64,000 nt of DNA from Cystobacter fuscus DSM 2262 (GCF_000335475.2 NZ_ANAH02000031.1:29637-93636); one strand, 5' to 3'; counted from the stretch's first letter, positions 32,842 through 41,788 are shown. The notes: generated from the sequence alone by a model not told the origin. Numbers and translations: made by a program.

Positions 32842-34242
32842 TCAAGAGGAGGACGTCGCGCGCCCCACCTCGCGCACCGCCTGGGCGAGCGCCTCGAGTT
32901 CCGCCTCGAAGTCCTCGATGAGCACCCGGGGCTCCGGGACGAGGCCCGCGTCCACGGCCACGCCCAGCGTCACGTGGCCCGCGTAGCGGAAGAGGCTCAG
33001 CCCCAGGCCCAGCCGTCCCGCCATGGGCACCCAGAAGGCCATGCCCGACAGCCGCGCGCCCGCCAGGTACACCGGCCTGCGGGGCCCCGGCACGTGGGTG
33101 AGCACCAGCGAGGACTTGCGCCGCATCACCTCCACCGCGGCGCGCTCCACCGGCGCGGGCGCCAGGCCCGCCGCCGTCAACATGCCGAACACCACCGCCG
33201 CCTCGGGCGAGCGCTTGAGGCTGTCCATGCGCCGCTTGAGCTCCCACAGCCGCTCCACTGGCTCCTCCAACGCGAGCGGCAGCGGCAGGAACACCATGCC
33301 GAAGCGGTTGCCCAGCGTGCGCGGCAGCGGCTCGTGGAGCGAGCGCAGGTTCACCGGCACCACGGCGCGCAAGTCCCTCGGCTCCGCGCCGCGGGCGAGC
33401 ATGTAGCGGCGCAGCGTGCCCGCCACCACCGCCATCATCACGTCATTCACCGTGCTGCCCGTGCCATGGCCGATGGCGCGCACCTGCTCCACGGGCACCG
33501 GCCGCGACCACGCCACGCGCTTGACGGGGCCCAGCCGGCCGGTGAAGGGCGAGGGGGGATCCGGCACCAGCGACAAGAGCCGGCTGAGGGCCGAGGCCCC
33601 CCGGGCTCCTTCCACCGCCAGGTCCATGAGCTGGATGGGCTCGGCCCACAACTCTCCGCCCCGCTTGAGCGCCGCCTGGGTCGTGTCCGCCACCTTCCGG
33701 GCGCCCCGCCACAGCCGCGTCCAGGTGCCCGACGGAGCCTCCGGCTCCTCGAAGGTGTCCTCCCGCTCCGGTCCCTCCTCGGCGCTCGCGTCCGTCAGGG
33801 CGAGCAACACCCGCCCCAGGGAAATCCCATCCGCGATGCTGTGGTGCACGCGCGCCAGCAGCGCGCAGCCCTCCTCGTACCCCTCGAAGAGGTGCAGCTC
33901 CCACAGGGGCCGCGAGGGCTCCAGGGGCGTGCCCATGGACTCGCCCACGAGCCGCTCCAGCGCGTCCCGGCCCCCGGGAGGCGGCAGCCGCGTGCGCCGC
34001 AGGTGCTCCTCCACGCGGAAGTCGGGCACATCCTCCCAGTGCGGCGTGCGCCACAGGCCCCGCGTCACCACGCGCTGGCTGAAGCGCGGATGGCGCGCCA
34101 CGAGCCGCTCCTCCACCCGGCGCGCGAGCCGCTCGAAGTCCAACGGACCGTCGAACCACAGCACCGCCGTGATGACCATGAGACTGGTGGGCTCCTCCAT
34201 CTGGAGCCACGCCGCGTCGACAGGGCTCATCCGCTCGGCCAT
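32842..34242 (-). CDS. Wax ester synthase / diacylglycerol acyltransferase (WS/DGAT)
   Basis: A 466-residue protein of the bacterial bifunctional acyltransferase family. It opens with the MSPVDAAWLQMEEPTSLM segment. The catalytic HHxxxDG motif is present as VHHSIADGIS near residue 134. Later family segments NDVMMAVVAGTLRRY and TLGNRFGMVFLPLP are also present. The enzymes esterify acyl-CoA to alcohols or diacylglycerol to make storage lipids, which myxobacteria use in development. It is the last gene of a three-gene minus-strand cluster, starting 4 bp after the Cys-rich secreted gene. Confidence 0.9.
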   Translation of the reverse strand: MAERMSPVDAAWLQMEEPTSLMVITAVLWFDGPLDFERLARRVEERLVARHPRFSQRVVTRGLWRTPHWEDVPDFRVEEHLRRTRLPPPGGRDALERLVGESMGTPLEPSRPLWELHLFEGYEEGCALLARVHHSIADGISLGRVLLALTDASAEEGPEREDTFEEPEAPSGTWTRLWRGARKVADTTQAALKRGGELWAEPIQLMDLAVEGARGASALSRLLSLVPDPPSPFTGRLGPVKRVAWSRPVPVEQVRAIGHGTGSTVNDVMMAVVAGTLRRYMLARGAEPRDLRAVVPVNLRSLHEPLPRTLGNRFGMVFLPLPLALEEPVERLWELKRRMDSLKRSPEAAVVFGMLTAAGLAPAPVERAAVEVMRRKSSLVLTHVPGPRRPVYLAGARLSGMAFWVPMAGRLGLGLSLFRYAGHVTLGVAVDAGLVPEPRVLIEDFEAELEALAQAVREVGRATSSS

Positions 34243-34246
34243 GCGC

Positions 34247-35065
34247 TTATTTCGCCTTCTCTTCCGCCTGCCGGCGGAACTGGAATGTCTGCTTGGCGGT
34301 CGTCTGCGCGGTCACCCCGAGCACGTCGCCCTCCAGCTCGTACTTGTAGAGGGGCCGCTGGAACTTGCCCTTGGACAGGCCGACGACGCGGGGCTTGCCG
34401 CACACCGTGCCCACCGCCTGGCCGGACTTCGTGCGCAGCTCCACCGTGTCCTCCTTCTCGTCCACCACGAAGGCGCCCCAGGAGCGCACCTCCAACTCAC
34501 TGCCCTTGCCCAGCGTGGCGTCCTCCAGCTTCGTGCGCAACAGGAAGCAGCCATTGGACGTCACCACCAGGGTGCGCTCGAAGTCCGGGCGCGGCCTGAC
34601 GTCCTGGGGCGTGTCCTGGCCCACCACCTTGGCCTTCTCCTCGGGGCGCACGCTCGCCGCTTCCAGGCTCCAGGTGCCCACCATGCCCTTGGGCACCGCG
34701 CCCGAGCCCACCGAGCCATCCGCGCACGGGTCCGGGGTCTCCTTCTCCGGGCTGCGGGGAGCGGGCTCGAAGGTGCGCGCACACTGCTTGCCGCACACGC
34801 GCTCCACGCAGTCCGAATCATCCGGGCCACAGCCGCTCCGGGCGGCGCATCCCGCCAGCGCGTCCAGCGCCTTCTCACACCCCTCGGCCAGGCACCGGTC
34901 CACGCACGTCACGTCGATGCACTGGGCCACACACACCCAGTTGGCCGAGCCACACCGGCCCGCCAGGGAGCGCGGGGTGCCCGCCCCCTGGGTCATCGCG
35001 GGAGCCTGAGCCCCCGCGGACGAGGTCACCAACAACAGGAGCGCGACGAGGCACGGGACACGCAG
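34247..35065 (-). CDS. Exported Cys-rich protein, apparent CTG start
   Basis: About 272 residues with a signal peptide (RVPCLVALLLLVTSSAGA, cleavage after Ala-Gly-Ala) and a Cys-rich N-terminal domain: 12 Cys between residues about 40 and 105 in C-x3-C spacing. The C-terminal domain is beta-rich without Cys except one pair. Function not recognised. No ATG, GTG or TTG in this frame fits the signal peptide, but a CTG at 35065 has GAGGG seven bases upstream, just behind the methyltransferase stop. A TTG at 35158 would give 31 extra residues overlapping the upstream gene. It lies in a tight operon between a PRMT-like enzyme and the WS/DGAT. Confidence 0.65.
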   Translation of the reverse strand: MRVPCLVALLLLVTSSAGAQAPAMTQGAGTPRSLAGRCGSANWVCVAQCIDVTCVDRCLAEGCEKALDALAGCAARSGCGPDDSDCVERVCGKQCARTFEPAPRSPEKETPDPCADGSVGSGAVPKGMVGTWSLEAASVRPEEKAKVVGQDTPQDVRPRPDFERTLVVTSNGCFLLRTKLEDATLGKGSELEVRSWGAFVVDEKEDTVELRTKSGQAVGTVCGKPRVVGLSKGKFQRPLYKYELEGDVLGVTAQTTAKQTFQFRRQAEEKAK

Positions 35066-35075
35066 GCGGCTACCC

Positions 35076-36071
35076 TCACGAGAAGTTCCACCGCCATGTG
35101 GTGATGTCCGCCAGCTCCGGCAACGACATCTCCACGCGGATCGTCTCGTAGCGGGCAAAGTCGCGGCTGTCCGTGCGCAGCAACATCACCGGAGCGCACG
35201 CGCGGGGACGCTCGGGGACGGTGTCATAGGACAGCGTGTCATCGAAGTGCGCCCGGTAGTAGAGGCACAGGCCGTCCATGCGGCCCCCGTGCACCACGGG
35301 CCTCGCCAACTCCAGGCGCCGCGGCAGCGAGCCCGAGCGCAGCGTCTCCAGGTCCAGCGTGAAGGCGGGCCTCGCCTCACACAGCGAGCGCTCCACGTCC
35401 TGGGGCCGGATGAGCCGGGTGAAGTACGTGGGATTCAAGGTGTCGCGGAGGATCTGCAGGCAACTGAAGTCCACGTCCGGCAGGCGCTGATCCCACAGAA
35501 ACGGCACGCGCGCCTCCTCGCGCAACTGCACCGGCTCGAAGAAGATGTCGAAGCGGTGGGGCAGGATGCGGCCCCCGGGCACGAGCAGCCGGTCCCTCGC
35601 GTCGAGCAGCCGGGGAATCAGTCCCGCGTCGAACACCCCCTCGCCCACCAGCTCGTGCAGCAGCACGTCCACCCGCTCCGGTGGCTGGAAGCGCGAGATG
35701 TCGGCGCGCACGAACTCGATGCCGGTGAAGCCGTTGCGACAGGCCACCCACTGCGCCGTGTCCAGATCACTCGAGGCATCCACCGCGTACAGCCTGCGCG
35801 GCCCACACCGGGCCGCGAGCATGGCGCGCAGTCCGTTGCCCGTGCCCACGTCCACCACCACGTGCTCCGGCTGCACGTAGCGCTCGATGGCGTTGCGGTA
35901 CGCGTCCACCCTCGCCGTGTCCACCAGGGGCATGTACCGCGAGCCGAGGTTGGCCAGCTCCGACTCGTCCACCCACAGGTTGCGCAGTGGTTTCACCCGA
36001 CGCGGCAGGTCACGCAGTTTCGACTGCACGTCCCCCCAGGCTTGTCGCCGCAAGGCCATCAAACTCGGCAT
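35076..36071 (-). CDS. PRMT-like class I methyltransferase
   Basis: A 331-residue protein. It carries SRYMPLVDTARVDAYRNAIE (about residue 43), which resembles the substrate/SAM-cap helix of protein arginine methyltransferases (YxxML.D..R...Y..AI). This is followed by the SAM motif VVVDVGTGNGLRAMLAA and then YAVDAS. The LLHELVGEGVFD segment near 136 places two Glu where PRMTs have the double-E loop. The C-terminal half is beta-barrel-like, ending in a Trp-rich RWNFS. There is no signal peptide. Bacterial PRMT-like enzymes are rare and their substrates mostly unknown. It is the first gene of a three-gene operon with an exported Cys-rich protein and a WS/DGAT enzyme. Confidence 0.7.
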   Translation of the reverse strand: MPSLMALRRQAWGDVQSKLRDLPRRVKPLRNLWVDESELANLGSRYMPLVDTARVDAYRNAIERYVQPEHVVVDVGTGNGLRAMLAARCGPRRLYAVDASSDLDTAQWVACRNGFTGIEFVRADISRFQPPERVDVLLHELVGEGVFDAGLIPRLLDARDRLLVPGGRILPHRFDIFFEPVQLREEARVPFLWDQRLPDVDFSCLQILRDTLNPTYFTRLIRPQDVERSLCEARPAFTLDLETLRSGSLPRRLELARPVVHGGRMDGLCLYYRAHFDDTLSYDTVPERPRACAPVMLLRTDSRDFARYETIRVEMSLPELADITTWRWNFS

Positions 36072-36300
36072 GTCCTCGTCCCCCCCAGCAGCATGCGCCG
36101 CTCCTCCGGCTCCCTCGGAGCGGAAGATTCGAAGCTAGCCGAAAGATGGAAACACAGGAAGTCAGCCAGAACGCGACATCGGGTGTCGGGGCCCGGATGT
36201 TCCGAGGAAGAACAGTCCGGGAGCGCCGGCCCTTGAGCTTCGTCACCTCCTGGCGGGTGCGCTCCGACCCCAGGGGTAGTCCCGAAGGGGGACGGAAACG
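36072..36300. other. Intergenic region, nothing specific seen
   Basis: 229 bp with no ORF of credible codon use and no hairpin with a T-run. It contains the promoter region for the PRMT-like operon and the 3' side of the STAS-like gene. Confidence 0.4.
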
Positions 36301-36789
36301 TCAGGACAGGGGGTGCAAGCTCACGTGTAGCGGCCCCCGCGGGGAGGGACTTCCATCCGCGGCGAGGTAGCCGCGCAGCTGCAGGTGCATCTCGGCCTCC
36401 GCGCGCGAGCGGAAGATGTGCCAGGACGCCTGGGCCATGGTCGCCACCGTGTAGGCCATCATCCTCGGGATGGGCAGGGGGATGGCGCACACCACTTCCA
36501 TGCGCGCGCCCCACTCGCGATCCAGCTCCTTGAAGGCGTTGGCGAAACCGATGCGCGCGTTCACCATGCCCGTCCCCTCCAGGAAGAAGCAGCAGGGGCC
36601 GGGATGAGCGTTCAGGAAGCGACGCAACTGCTCACACAGCGCCTTGCCGTTGAGCTCATCCCCCTGCTCGGGAAGCGTGACGCGCACCAGATGGGCCGCC
36701 AGGGGCGGCGAGGAGGGGCGAACCGCGTCGCCTCGCGTCACCGGCGTGGGGTCGGCGACCCGGGGCTCTGGCTTCAGTAGGGTGGACAT
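36301..36789 (-). CDS. STAS-like/SpoIIAA-like small protein
   Basis: A 162-residue cytoplasmic protein. Residues 1-30 are Pro-rich; the remainder (LVRVTLPEQGDELNGKAL, then CCFFLEGTGMVNARIGFANAF) has the alternate beta/alpha pattern of STAS/SpoIIAA-fold proteins. No serine phospho-acceptor motif is certain. The function is unknown. Two more proteins of similar type lie within the next 4 kb (37545-38012 and 40301-40765). Confidence 0.55.
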   Translation of the reverse strand: MSTLLKPEPRVADPTPVTRGDAVRPSSPPLAAHLVRVTLPEQGDELNGKALCEQLRRFLNAHPGPCCFFLEGTGMVNARIGFANAFKELDREWGARMEVVCAIPLPIPRMMAYTVATMAQASWHIFRSRAEAEMHLQLRGYLAADGSPSPRGPLHVSLHPLS

Positions 36790-36940
36790 GGAGCGTCAAT
36801 GTAGAGCACGGCTCCCACGCCGCCTCGCAACTCCGCCCCCGGTAGGTGTCGGCGGTGAACACGACGCACCCTCGGTGGAAAGATGCGAACGCGCCGCCAG
36901 GAGATTTCCGGACTGCTCCGGGAGCGCGCGGCCTCGTGGA

Positions 36941-37519
36941 TCAGGCGGGCTCGAACCCGAGCCGCTCGTCGCGGCGCCGCAACCAGGACACGAGGGGCAG
37001 CGACAGCAGCACCATCCACGCCTTGCCCACCACCTGCCCCGCCAGGAAGTCGAGCCCCCCGAAGGCGAGCTTCAGGAAGAGCACGCTGTCCACGACGAGC
37101 CCCACGGCGCTGCTGGCGAGCACGGCCAGCACCAGGCCGCGCCGCTGCAGGGGCGTGTAGACGGCGAAGTCGGCGAGCTCCGACACGGCGAAGGCCGCGC
37201 TCGAGGCCACCACCAGCGCCGACGGCGCGAGCACCCCGGAGAGCAGCGCGCCCAGGGCGATCGCCGCGAGCGTCCAGCCCTTGCCCAGCCGGCGCTGCAC
37301 CAGGTCCCTCAACACGAAGGCCAGACCCACCACGAGCACGCCGCTGGGCGCCAGCAGCCCCGGCCCCACGGGCAGCAGGCACGGCCCCGTGTCCGAGCAC
37401 ACCACTCCCACGTGGCCGATCATCCAGTTGGAGAGAGGAATCGAGGCGCCAAAGCCCGCCAGATAGAGAAAACCCTCGGTTCGACGCGAATCCACCAGCC
37501 CTCCGGACCCGCGCGCCAT
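36941..37519 (-). CDS. VUT-family membrane transporter (queuosine precursor transporter-like)
   Basis: A 192-residue protein with five to six membrane helices. The family pattern is visible: FVLRDLVQRRLGKG (charged Arg-Asp loop) near residue 67, AFAVSELADFAVYTPL near residue 105, and VVDSVLFLKLAFGG with the following GQVVGKAWMVLLSLPL. The DUF165/VUT (YhhQ) family imports queuosine precursors; the substrate here is inferred from the family. The start is the ATG at 37519, which faces the divergent gene at 37545. Confidence 0.8.
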   Translation of the reverse strand: MARGSGGLVDSRRTEGFLYLAGFGASIPLSNWMIGHVGVVCSDTGPCLLPVGPGLLAPSGVLVVGLAFVLRDLVQRRLGKGWTLAAIALGALLSGVLAPSALVVASSAAFAVSELADFAVYTPLQRRGLVLAVLASSAVGLVVDSVLFLKLAFGGLDFLAGQVVGKAWMVLLSLPLVSWLRRRDERLGFEPA

Positions 37520-37544
37520 AGCACGTTTCCACGGGCCTGTCAGA

Positions 37545-38012
37545 ATGGCTCCCCCCATGGACCCGGACTCCCCCTCACCGGGATCCCGCGACGGATCGCC
37601 GCCGGATTCGCCCCTCTTCGATGACTCGCGCTGGCCGCTGCTCGTCCTGCGGCTGCCCGGCAACCTCACCTCGCACGCGCAGCAGGCCTGCCTGGACACC
37701 TTCGCGGACTATCTGCGGCGTGGCGAGCGCTTCGTGATGCTCGTGGATCTCTCCCGGGTGGGCGTGGTGCCGCTCGATCAGCGCTGGCGGCAGGTGGAGT
37801 GGTTCGAGAAGCACGAGCGCGCCCTGCTCGCGTGCGTGCAGGGCTCGGCCGTCATCATCACCTCGCCCCTCATGCAGCTGTCGCTCAGCGCCATCCTGCA
37901 CTTCGTCCGGCTCTACCCGCCGCTGGCCACCTTCGCGAACCTGGCCGGCGCCGAGGCCTGGGCGGCCCGGCGCATGCGGGAGACGGGGCTCATCCCCCGG
38001 GACGAGCCCTGA
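37545..38012 (+). CDS. STAS-like/SpoIIAA-like small protein
   Basis: A 155-residue protein with a disordered acidic/Pro-rich N-terminus (residues 1-27). It then has a beta-alpha domain with RWPLLVLRLPGNLTSH, VMLVDLSRVGVVPLDQRWR and a helix-rich end, as in STAS-type proteins. The VDLS segment is where SpoIIAA has its regulatory serine (D-L-S). No partner kinase is adjacent. A second ATG at 37557 would shorten it by four residues. Confidence 0.6.
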   Translation: MAPPMDPDSPSPGSRDGSPPDSPLFDDSRWPLLVLRLPGNLTSHAQQACLDTFADYLRRGERFVMLVDLSRVGVVPLDQRWRQVEWFEKHERALLACVQGSAVIITSPLMQLSLSAILHFVRLYPPLATFANLAGAEAWAARRMRETGLIPRDEP

Positions 38013-38022
38013 CCCGGACGCG

Positions 38023-40134
38023 CTAGACGCGCGTCTCCTGCGTGTCGAGCAAGCCCGTCTGCTTGAGCAGGGGCTGGGTGCTGGGGGCACGGCCCCGGAA
38101 GGACTCGAACACCACGAGCGGGTGACGGCTGCCGCCCAGCGCGAGCACCGTGTCCCGGAAGCGCCGGCCGGTCTTCTCCACCGCGCGCGCGTCCGACAAC
38201 CCCGCCTCCTCGAAGGCGGCGAAGGCATCCGCGGAGAGCACCTCGGCCCACTTGTAGCTGTAGTAGCCCGCCGCGTAGCCGCCCGCGAAGATGTGGGTGA
38301 AGGAGCAGAGGAAGCGATCCTCCGGCAGCGGTGCCAGCACCGTGTTGTCCCGGGCCACGCGCCGCTGGATGTCGATCACCTTGTCCGTGCTCCCCGGCTG
38401 GTAGCGGTGGTGCAGCTCCAGGTCGAGCGTGGCGAAGTACACCTGGCGCAGCGTCATGGAGGCGGCGCGGTAGATGCGCCCGGCGCGGATCTTGTCCTGC
38501 AGCGCCTTGGGCAGCATCTCCCCGGTGTCCACGTGGCGAGCGAGCCGCGAGAGCGTCTCCTCGTGGAAGCACCAGTTCTCCATGAACTGGCTGGGCAGCT
38601 CCACCGCGTCCCACTCCACGTTGTTGATGCCGGCGGCCTCGGGGAAGTCCACGCGCGTGAGCATGTGCTGCAGGCCGTGGCCGAACTCGTGGAAGAGCGT
38701 CTCCACCTCGCGGAACGTCAGGAGCGCGGGCTTGCCGCCCACCGGCGGCGTGGCGTTGCACACGAGGTAGGCCACCGGCAGACGCAGGCCGCCCTGGGGC
38801 AGGCGCTTTCTATCCAGCGCGCTGTTCATCCACGCCCCGCCCCGCTTGGTGGCCGGACGGCTGTAGGGGTCCAGGTAGAAGGCGGCGATGTCCTGGCCCG
38901 ACTCGTCCGCCACGCGGAAGAAGCGTACGCTCTCGTGCCACACGGACACCTCGCCATCCGCGGCGCGCACGGTGACGCCGAAGAGCCGGTGGGCGGTGTC
39001 GAACAGGCCCTCCAACACGCGCGGCAGCGCGAAGTACGGGCGCAGCTCCTCGTCGGTATAGGCGTAGCGCTCCTCGCGCAGGCGCTCGGCCCAGAAGGGC
39101 GAGTCCCACAGCTTCAGCTCGAACGAGGCATCCCCCGTCTTGCGGCGGGCGAACTCCGTCAGCTCGGTGAGCTCGCCCTGGGCGCGCGAGCGGGCCACCC
39201 CGCGCAGCTCCCCGAGCAACTGCTCCACGGCCGACACTCCGGGCGCCATCTTCGCCGCCAGACTCACCTCGGCGAACGAGCCGTAGCCGAGCAGGCGGGA
39301 CTTCTCCTGGCGCAGGGCGAGGATGCGCTCGATGAGGGGCTGGTTGTCCACCTCTCCCGAGGAAGCGCGGGTGATGTAGGCGCGGTAGACCTTCTCGCGC
39401 AGATCCCCGCGGCGCGAGTGCTCCATGAAGGGCTGGAAGCTGGGGGCATCCAGGGTGATGCGCCACGGACCGTTCTCCGCGGTGGGCTCGGGAGCGCCGG
39501 GCTCCAGACCCTGCCGGGCGGCCTGGGCGGCCATGGCGAGCGCGCTGGGCGGCAGCCCCTCCACCTCCTCGCGCCGGGTGAGCGTCATGGACCAGGACTT
39601 GGTGGAGTCGATGACGTTGTTGGAGAAGCGGGTGGACAGCTCGGCCAGCTCCCGCTCGATGGCCTGGAAGCGCTCACGCGCCTCGCCCTCCAGCCCCACG
39701 CCGGACAGCTCCGCGTCGCGCAGGGCCGCCTCGATGATGCGGTGCTGGGCCTCCTCGAGCGACTTCCACTCACCGCTCTCGCGCAGCGCCTTGTAGGCCC
39801 GGTATAGGGGCACGCTCTGCCCGATGCGCATGAAGCTCTCCACCACGTCACCCTCGACGGCGGCGTGCGCCTGGCGCAGCTCCGGGCTGTTCTGCACCCC
39901 CATCAGGTGGTTGACCACGCCCCAGGCCAGGCCCAGCGGCTCGGTGATGGCGGACAGACGCTCCACCGTGCCCGCCCAGGTGGGCTGGACCTCGCGCTCG
40001 AGCTCGTCCAGCTGCGCGTTCATGCGCTGGAGCAGCTCGCGCAGCGCGGGCTCCACGTGCTCGGAGCGGATGCGGTCGAACTGGGGAAATCCTTCGGTCT
40101 GAAGCAGCGGATTCTCGGCGACAGAGGCGTTCAT
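38023..40134 (-). CDS. prlC: M3-family oligopeptidase A
   Basis: A 703-residue zinc metallopeptidase of the usual oligopeptidase A/Dcp length. The motif HEFGHGLQHM (His-Glu-x-x-His) lies near residue 475, with the downstream third ligand in NNVEWDAVELPSQF. The N-terminal half is helical (NPLLQTEGFPQFDRIRSEHV). The start MNASVAEN is at 40134; upstream codons are noisy and overlap the divergent gene. It degrades peptides, for example after signal-peptide cleavage. The stop at 38023 is 10 bp from the convergent STAS-like gene. Confidence 0.92.
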   Translation of the reverse strand: MNASVAENPLLQTEGFPQFDRIRSEHVEPALRELLQRMNAQLDELEREVQPTWAGTVERLSAITEPLGLAWGVVNHLMGVQNSPELRQAHAAVEGDVVESFMRIGQSVPLYRAYKALRESGEWKSLEEAQHRIIEAALRDAELSGVGLEGEARERFQAIERELAELSTRFSNNVIDSTKSWSMTLTRREEVEGLPPSALAMAAQAARQGLEPGAPEPTAENGPWRITLDAPSFQPFMEHSRRGDLREKVYRAYITRASSGEVDNQPLIERILALRQEKSRLLGYGSFAEVSLAAKMAPGVSAVEQLLGELRGVARSRAQGELTELTEFARRKTGDASFELKLWDSPFWAERLREERYAYTDEELRPYFALPRVLEGLFDTAHRLFGVTVRAADGEVSVWHESVRFFRVADESGQDIAAFYLDPYSRPATKRGGAWMNSALDRKRLPQGGLRLPVAYLVCNATPPVGGKPALLTFREVETLFHEFGHGLQHMLTRVDFPEAAGINNVEWDAVELPSQFMENWCFHEETLSRLARHVDTGEMLPKALQDKIRAGRIYRAASMTLRQVYFATLDLELHHRYQPGSTDKVIDIQRRVARDNTVLAPLPEDRFLCSFTHIFAGGYAAGYYSYKWAEVLSADAFAAFEEAGLSDARAVEKTGRRFRDTVLALGGSRHPLVVFESFRGRAPSTQPLLKQTGLLDTQETRV

Positions 40135-40300
40135 GGCCCGCAAGGGTAAGACTCCCGCCCCGCGTTGGCAGCATTCTCGGAAGGCGAACCGGCCGAGCCG
40201 TCCGGGAGTGCACGTCCCCGAGGGCCCCCCTCCCCACGGGACTTCCCTCACCCGCCCCTCCATGCTTAGGGTGCCCCCGCTCCACCCCCGCCTCCGCCCC

Positions 40301-40765
40301 ATGATGAGATCCTCATTGATGGCTCCCCTCCCCTCTCGCGTGCCTCCTCCGCGAGCGAGCCTGCTGCCTGGCGCGAGGCACGTCCTCCGCAACCCCCACT
40401 TCATCGTCCGGGCCGACGACTTCCTGGGCATCCTGCTCACCGAGCGCACGGAGGCCCCCTACGCCTCACTCCAGGAACTCGAGGATGTCATGGACGAGCT
40501 GTGCGACACCCTGGATGAGCAGGGGCGCGCGCGCTACGCCCTCCTGGCGGATCTCCGGGCTGCTCCTGGCCGCAATGATCCCGCCTTCGAGACCACCATG
40601 AATCGCCTCACTCCCCGGTGGTGCGAGGGCTTTCGCAAGGTGGGCGTGCTGGTGCAGACGGTGATCGGGCAGATGCAGGTGCAGCGCTACGCCCGGCAGG
40701 ATGGCATCGAGCGGTTGATCACCACCGACGAGGCCCAACTGCTCGACTACCTCACCGCTGGGTGA
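40301..40765 (+). CDS. STAS-like/SpoIIAA-like small protein
   Basis: About 154 residues from the ATG at 40301 (earlier in-frame starts overlap the divergent peptidase and give a Pro/Arg-rich tail). The domain NPHFIVRADDFLGILLTERT, then LLADLRAAPGRNDPAFE, is the kind of SpoIIAA-like fold in which a conserved Asp-Leu-Arg loop is followed by helices. It ends in a convergent overlap of 14 bp with the Asp-box gene. Function unknown. Confidence 0.6.
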   Translation: MMRSSLMAPLPSRVPPPRASLLPGARHVLRNPHFIVRADDFLGILLTERTEAPYASLQELEDVMDELCDTLDEQGRARYALLADLRAAPGRNDPAFETTMNRLTPRWCEGFRKVGVLVQTVIGQMQVQRYARQDGIERLITTDEAQLLDYLTAG

Positions 40766-41786
40766 ACATCCCCCCGGGGACATGGCCGAAGAGGCGGCCC
40801 CTGAACTCGGCCCCCACGCCCCACTCCAGCCCGTGAATGGTGGCGTCGAGCAGCCCGGTGTCCACATGCTCCCAGGTGCGTCCGCCATCCTCGCTGTGGT
40901 GATACCAGTAGCCTCCCCCGTCCTTGAACGGATCGCTGGCATAGGTGAGCACGCGCACGGTGTCTCCCGACACGGCGAGGTCACGGACGTAGTGGGGCTG
41001 GTCCGTGATGGGCCTCCACTCCTCCCCCGGCGCATCGCGGCGGATGGCCAGCCACTCTCCCACCCGGCCGGCGAGCACGCCTCCATCCCCCGCCTGCAAC
41101 ACGGCCTCCGGCATGGGCTCGTACGTCCAGGTCCGGCCCTGGTCCGACAACCGGAAGAGCCCGCTGGGACCCAGGAGCCAGACGGTCCCATTCGGACCCG
41201 GCACGAGCCGGTCCCGGAGGAAATCCGGTTTGCCGGCGAGCGCCACGTTGGAGAACGTCTGTCCCCCATCCGTGCTGACCACCAGCATCCAGTCCGACAG
41301 CGCCCAGACCTCCCGCGGTGACACGGCGAGCAGCTCGCCCCACTGGGGAAGCACCCCACGCACCTCCCAGGAGTCCCCCTCGTCGACCGAGCGGATGACC
41401 TGATAGATGCGCTCGTCGCTCCTGCCCACCTCGACGGGTTTGGAGAGCACCCCGAACCATGCGCCCCTGGCACTGCTCAGATCCAACACGATCCCGTCGA
41501 AGAACGACACGAGGCGCACCCCATGGCGGCTCATCCGCCAGAGCGCACTCGACCTGGCATCCCAATGCCGGGTGATGAACGCGGAGTGGTCACCCACGAA
41601 GACCTCATCATGAAGGCCCCACCCGGGCTCCTCCGGTCCCACGGGCATCCACCTGCTGTTGCCCATGCCGATGCCCCACCCCTCACGCAGCGTTTCACGA
41701 CCCCAGATATAGGCACCTCCGCCCAGGCAGAGCAGGCAGGGTGAGAACAGGAGCACCAGCAGCACCTTGAGCAGATGGCGCATCAT
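40752..41786 (-). CDS. Membrane-anchored Asp-box (BNR) repeat protein
   Basis: A 344-residue protein with an N-terminal hydrophobic segment (LLKVLLVLLFSPCLLCLGGG) that is a signal or anchor. At least four Asp-box repeats of the S-x-D-x-G-x-[TS]-[WF] type follow (SVDEGDSWE, STDGGQTFS, LSDQGRTWT, SEDGGRTWE), so a beta-propeller is likely, as in sialidase-like or photosystem-assembly YCF48-like proteins. No sialidase Arg triad is evident. It overlaps the preceding plus-strand gene by 14 bp and follows its upstream partner (41789-42532) by 2 bp, which suggests the two are translated together. Confidence 0.7.
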   Translation of the reverse strand: MMRHLLKVLLVLLFSPCLLCLGGGAYIWGRETLREGWGIGMGNSRWMPVGPEEPGWGLHDEVFVGDHSAFITRHWDARSSALWRMSRHGVRLVSFFDGIVLDLSSARGAWFGVLSKPVEVGRSDERIYQVIRSVDEGDSWEVRGVLPQWGELLAVSPREVWALSDWMLVVSTDGGQTFSNVALAGKPDFLRDRLVPGPNGTVWLLGPSGLFRLSDQGRTWTYEPMPEAVLQAGDGGVLAGRVGEWLAIRRDAPGEEWRPITDQPHYVRDLAVSGDTVRVLTYASDPFKDGGGYWYHHSEDGGRTWEHVDTGLLDATIHGLEWGVGAEFRGRLFGHVPGGMFTQR

Positions 41787-41788
41787 GG

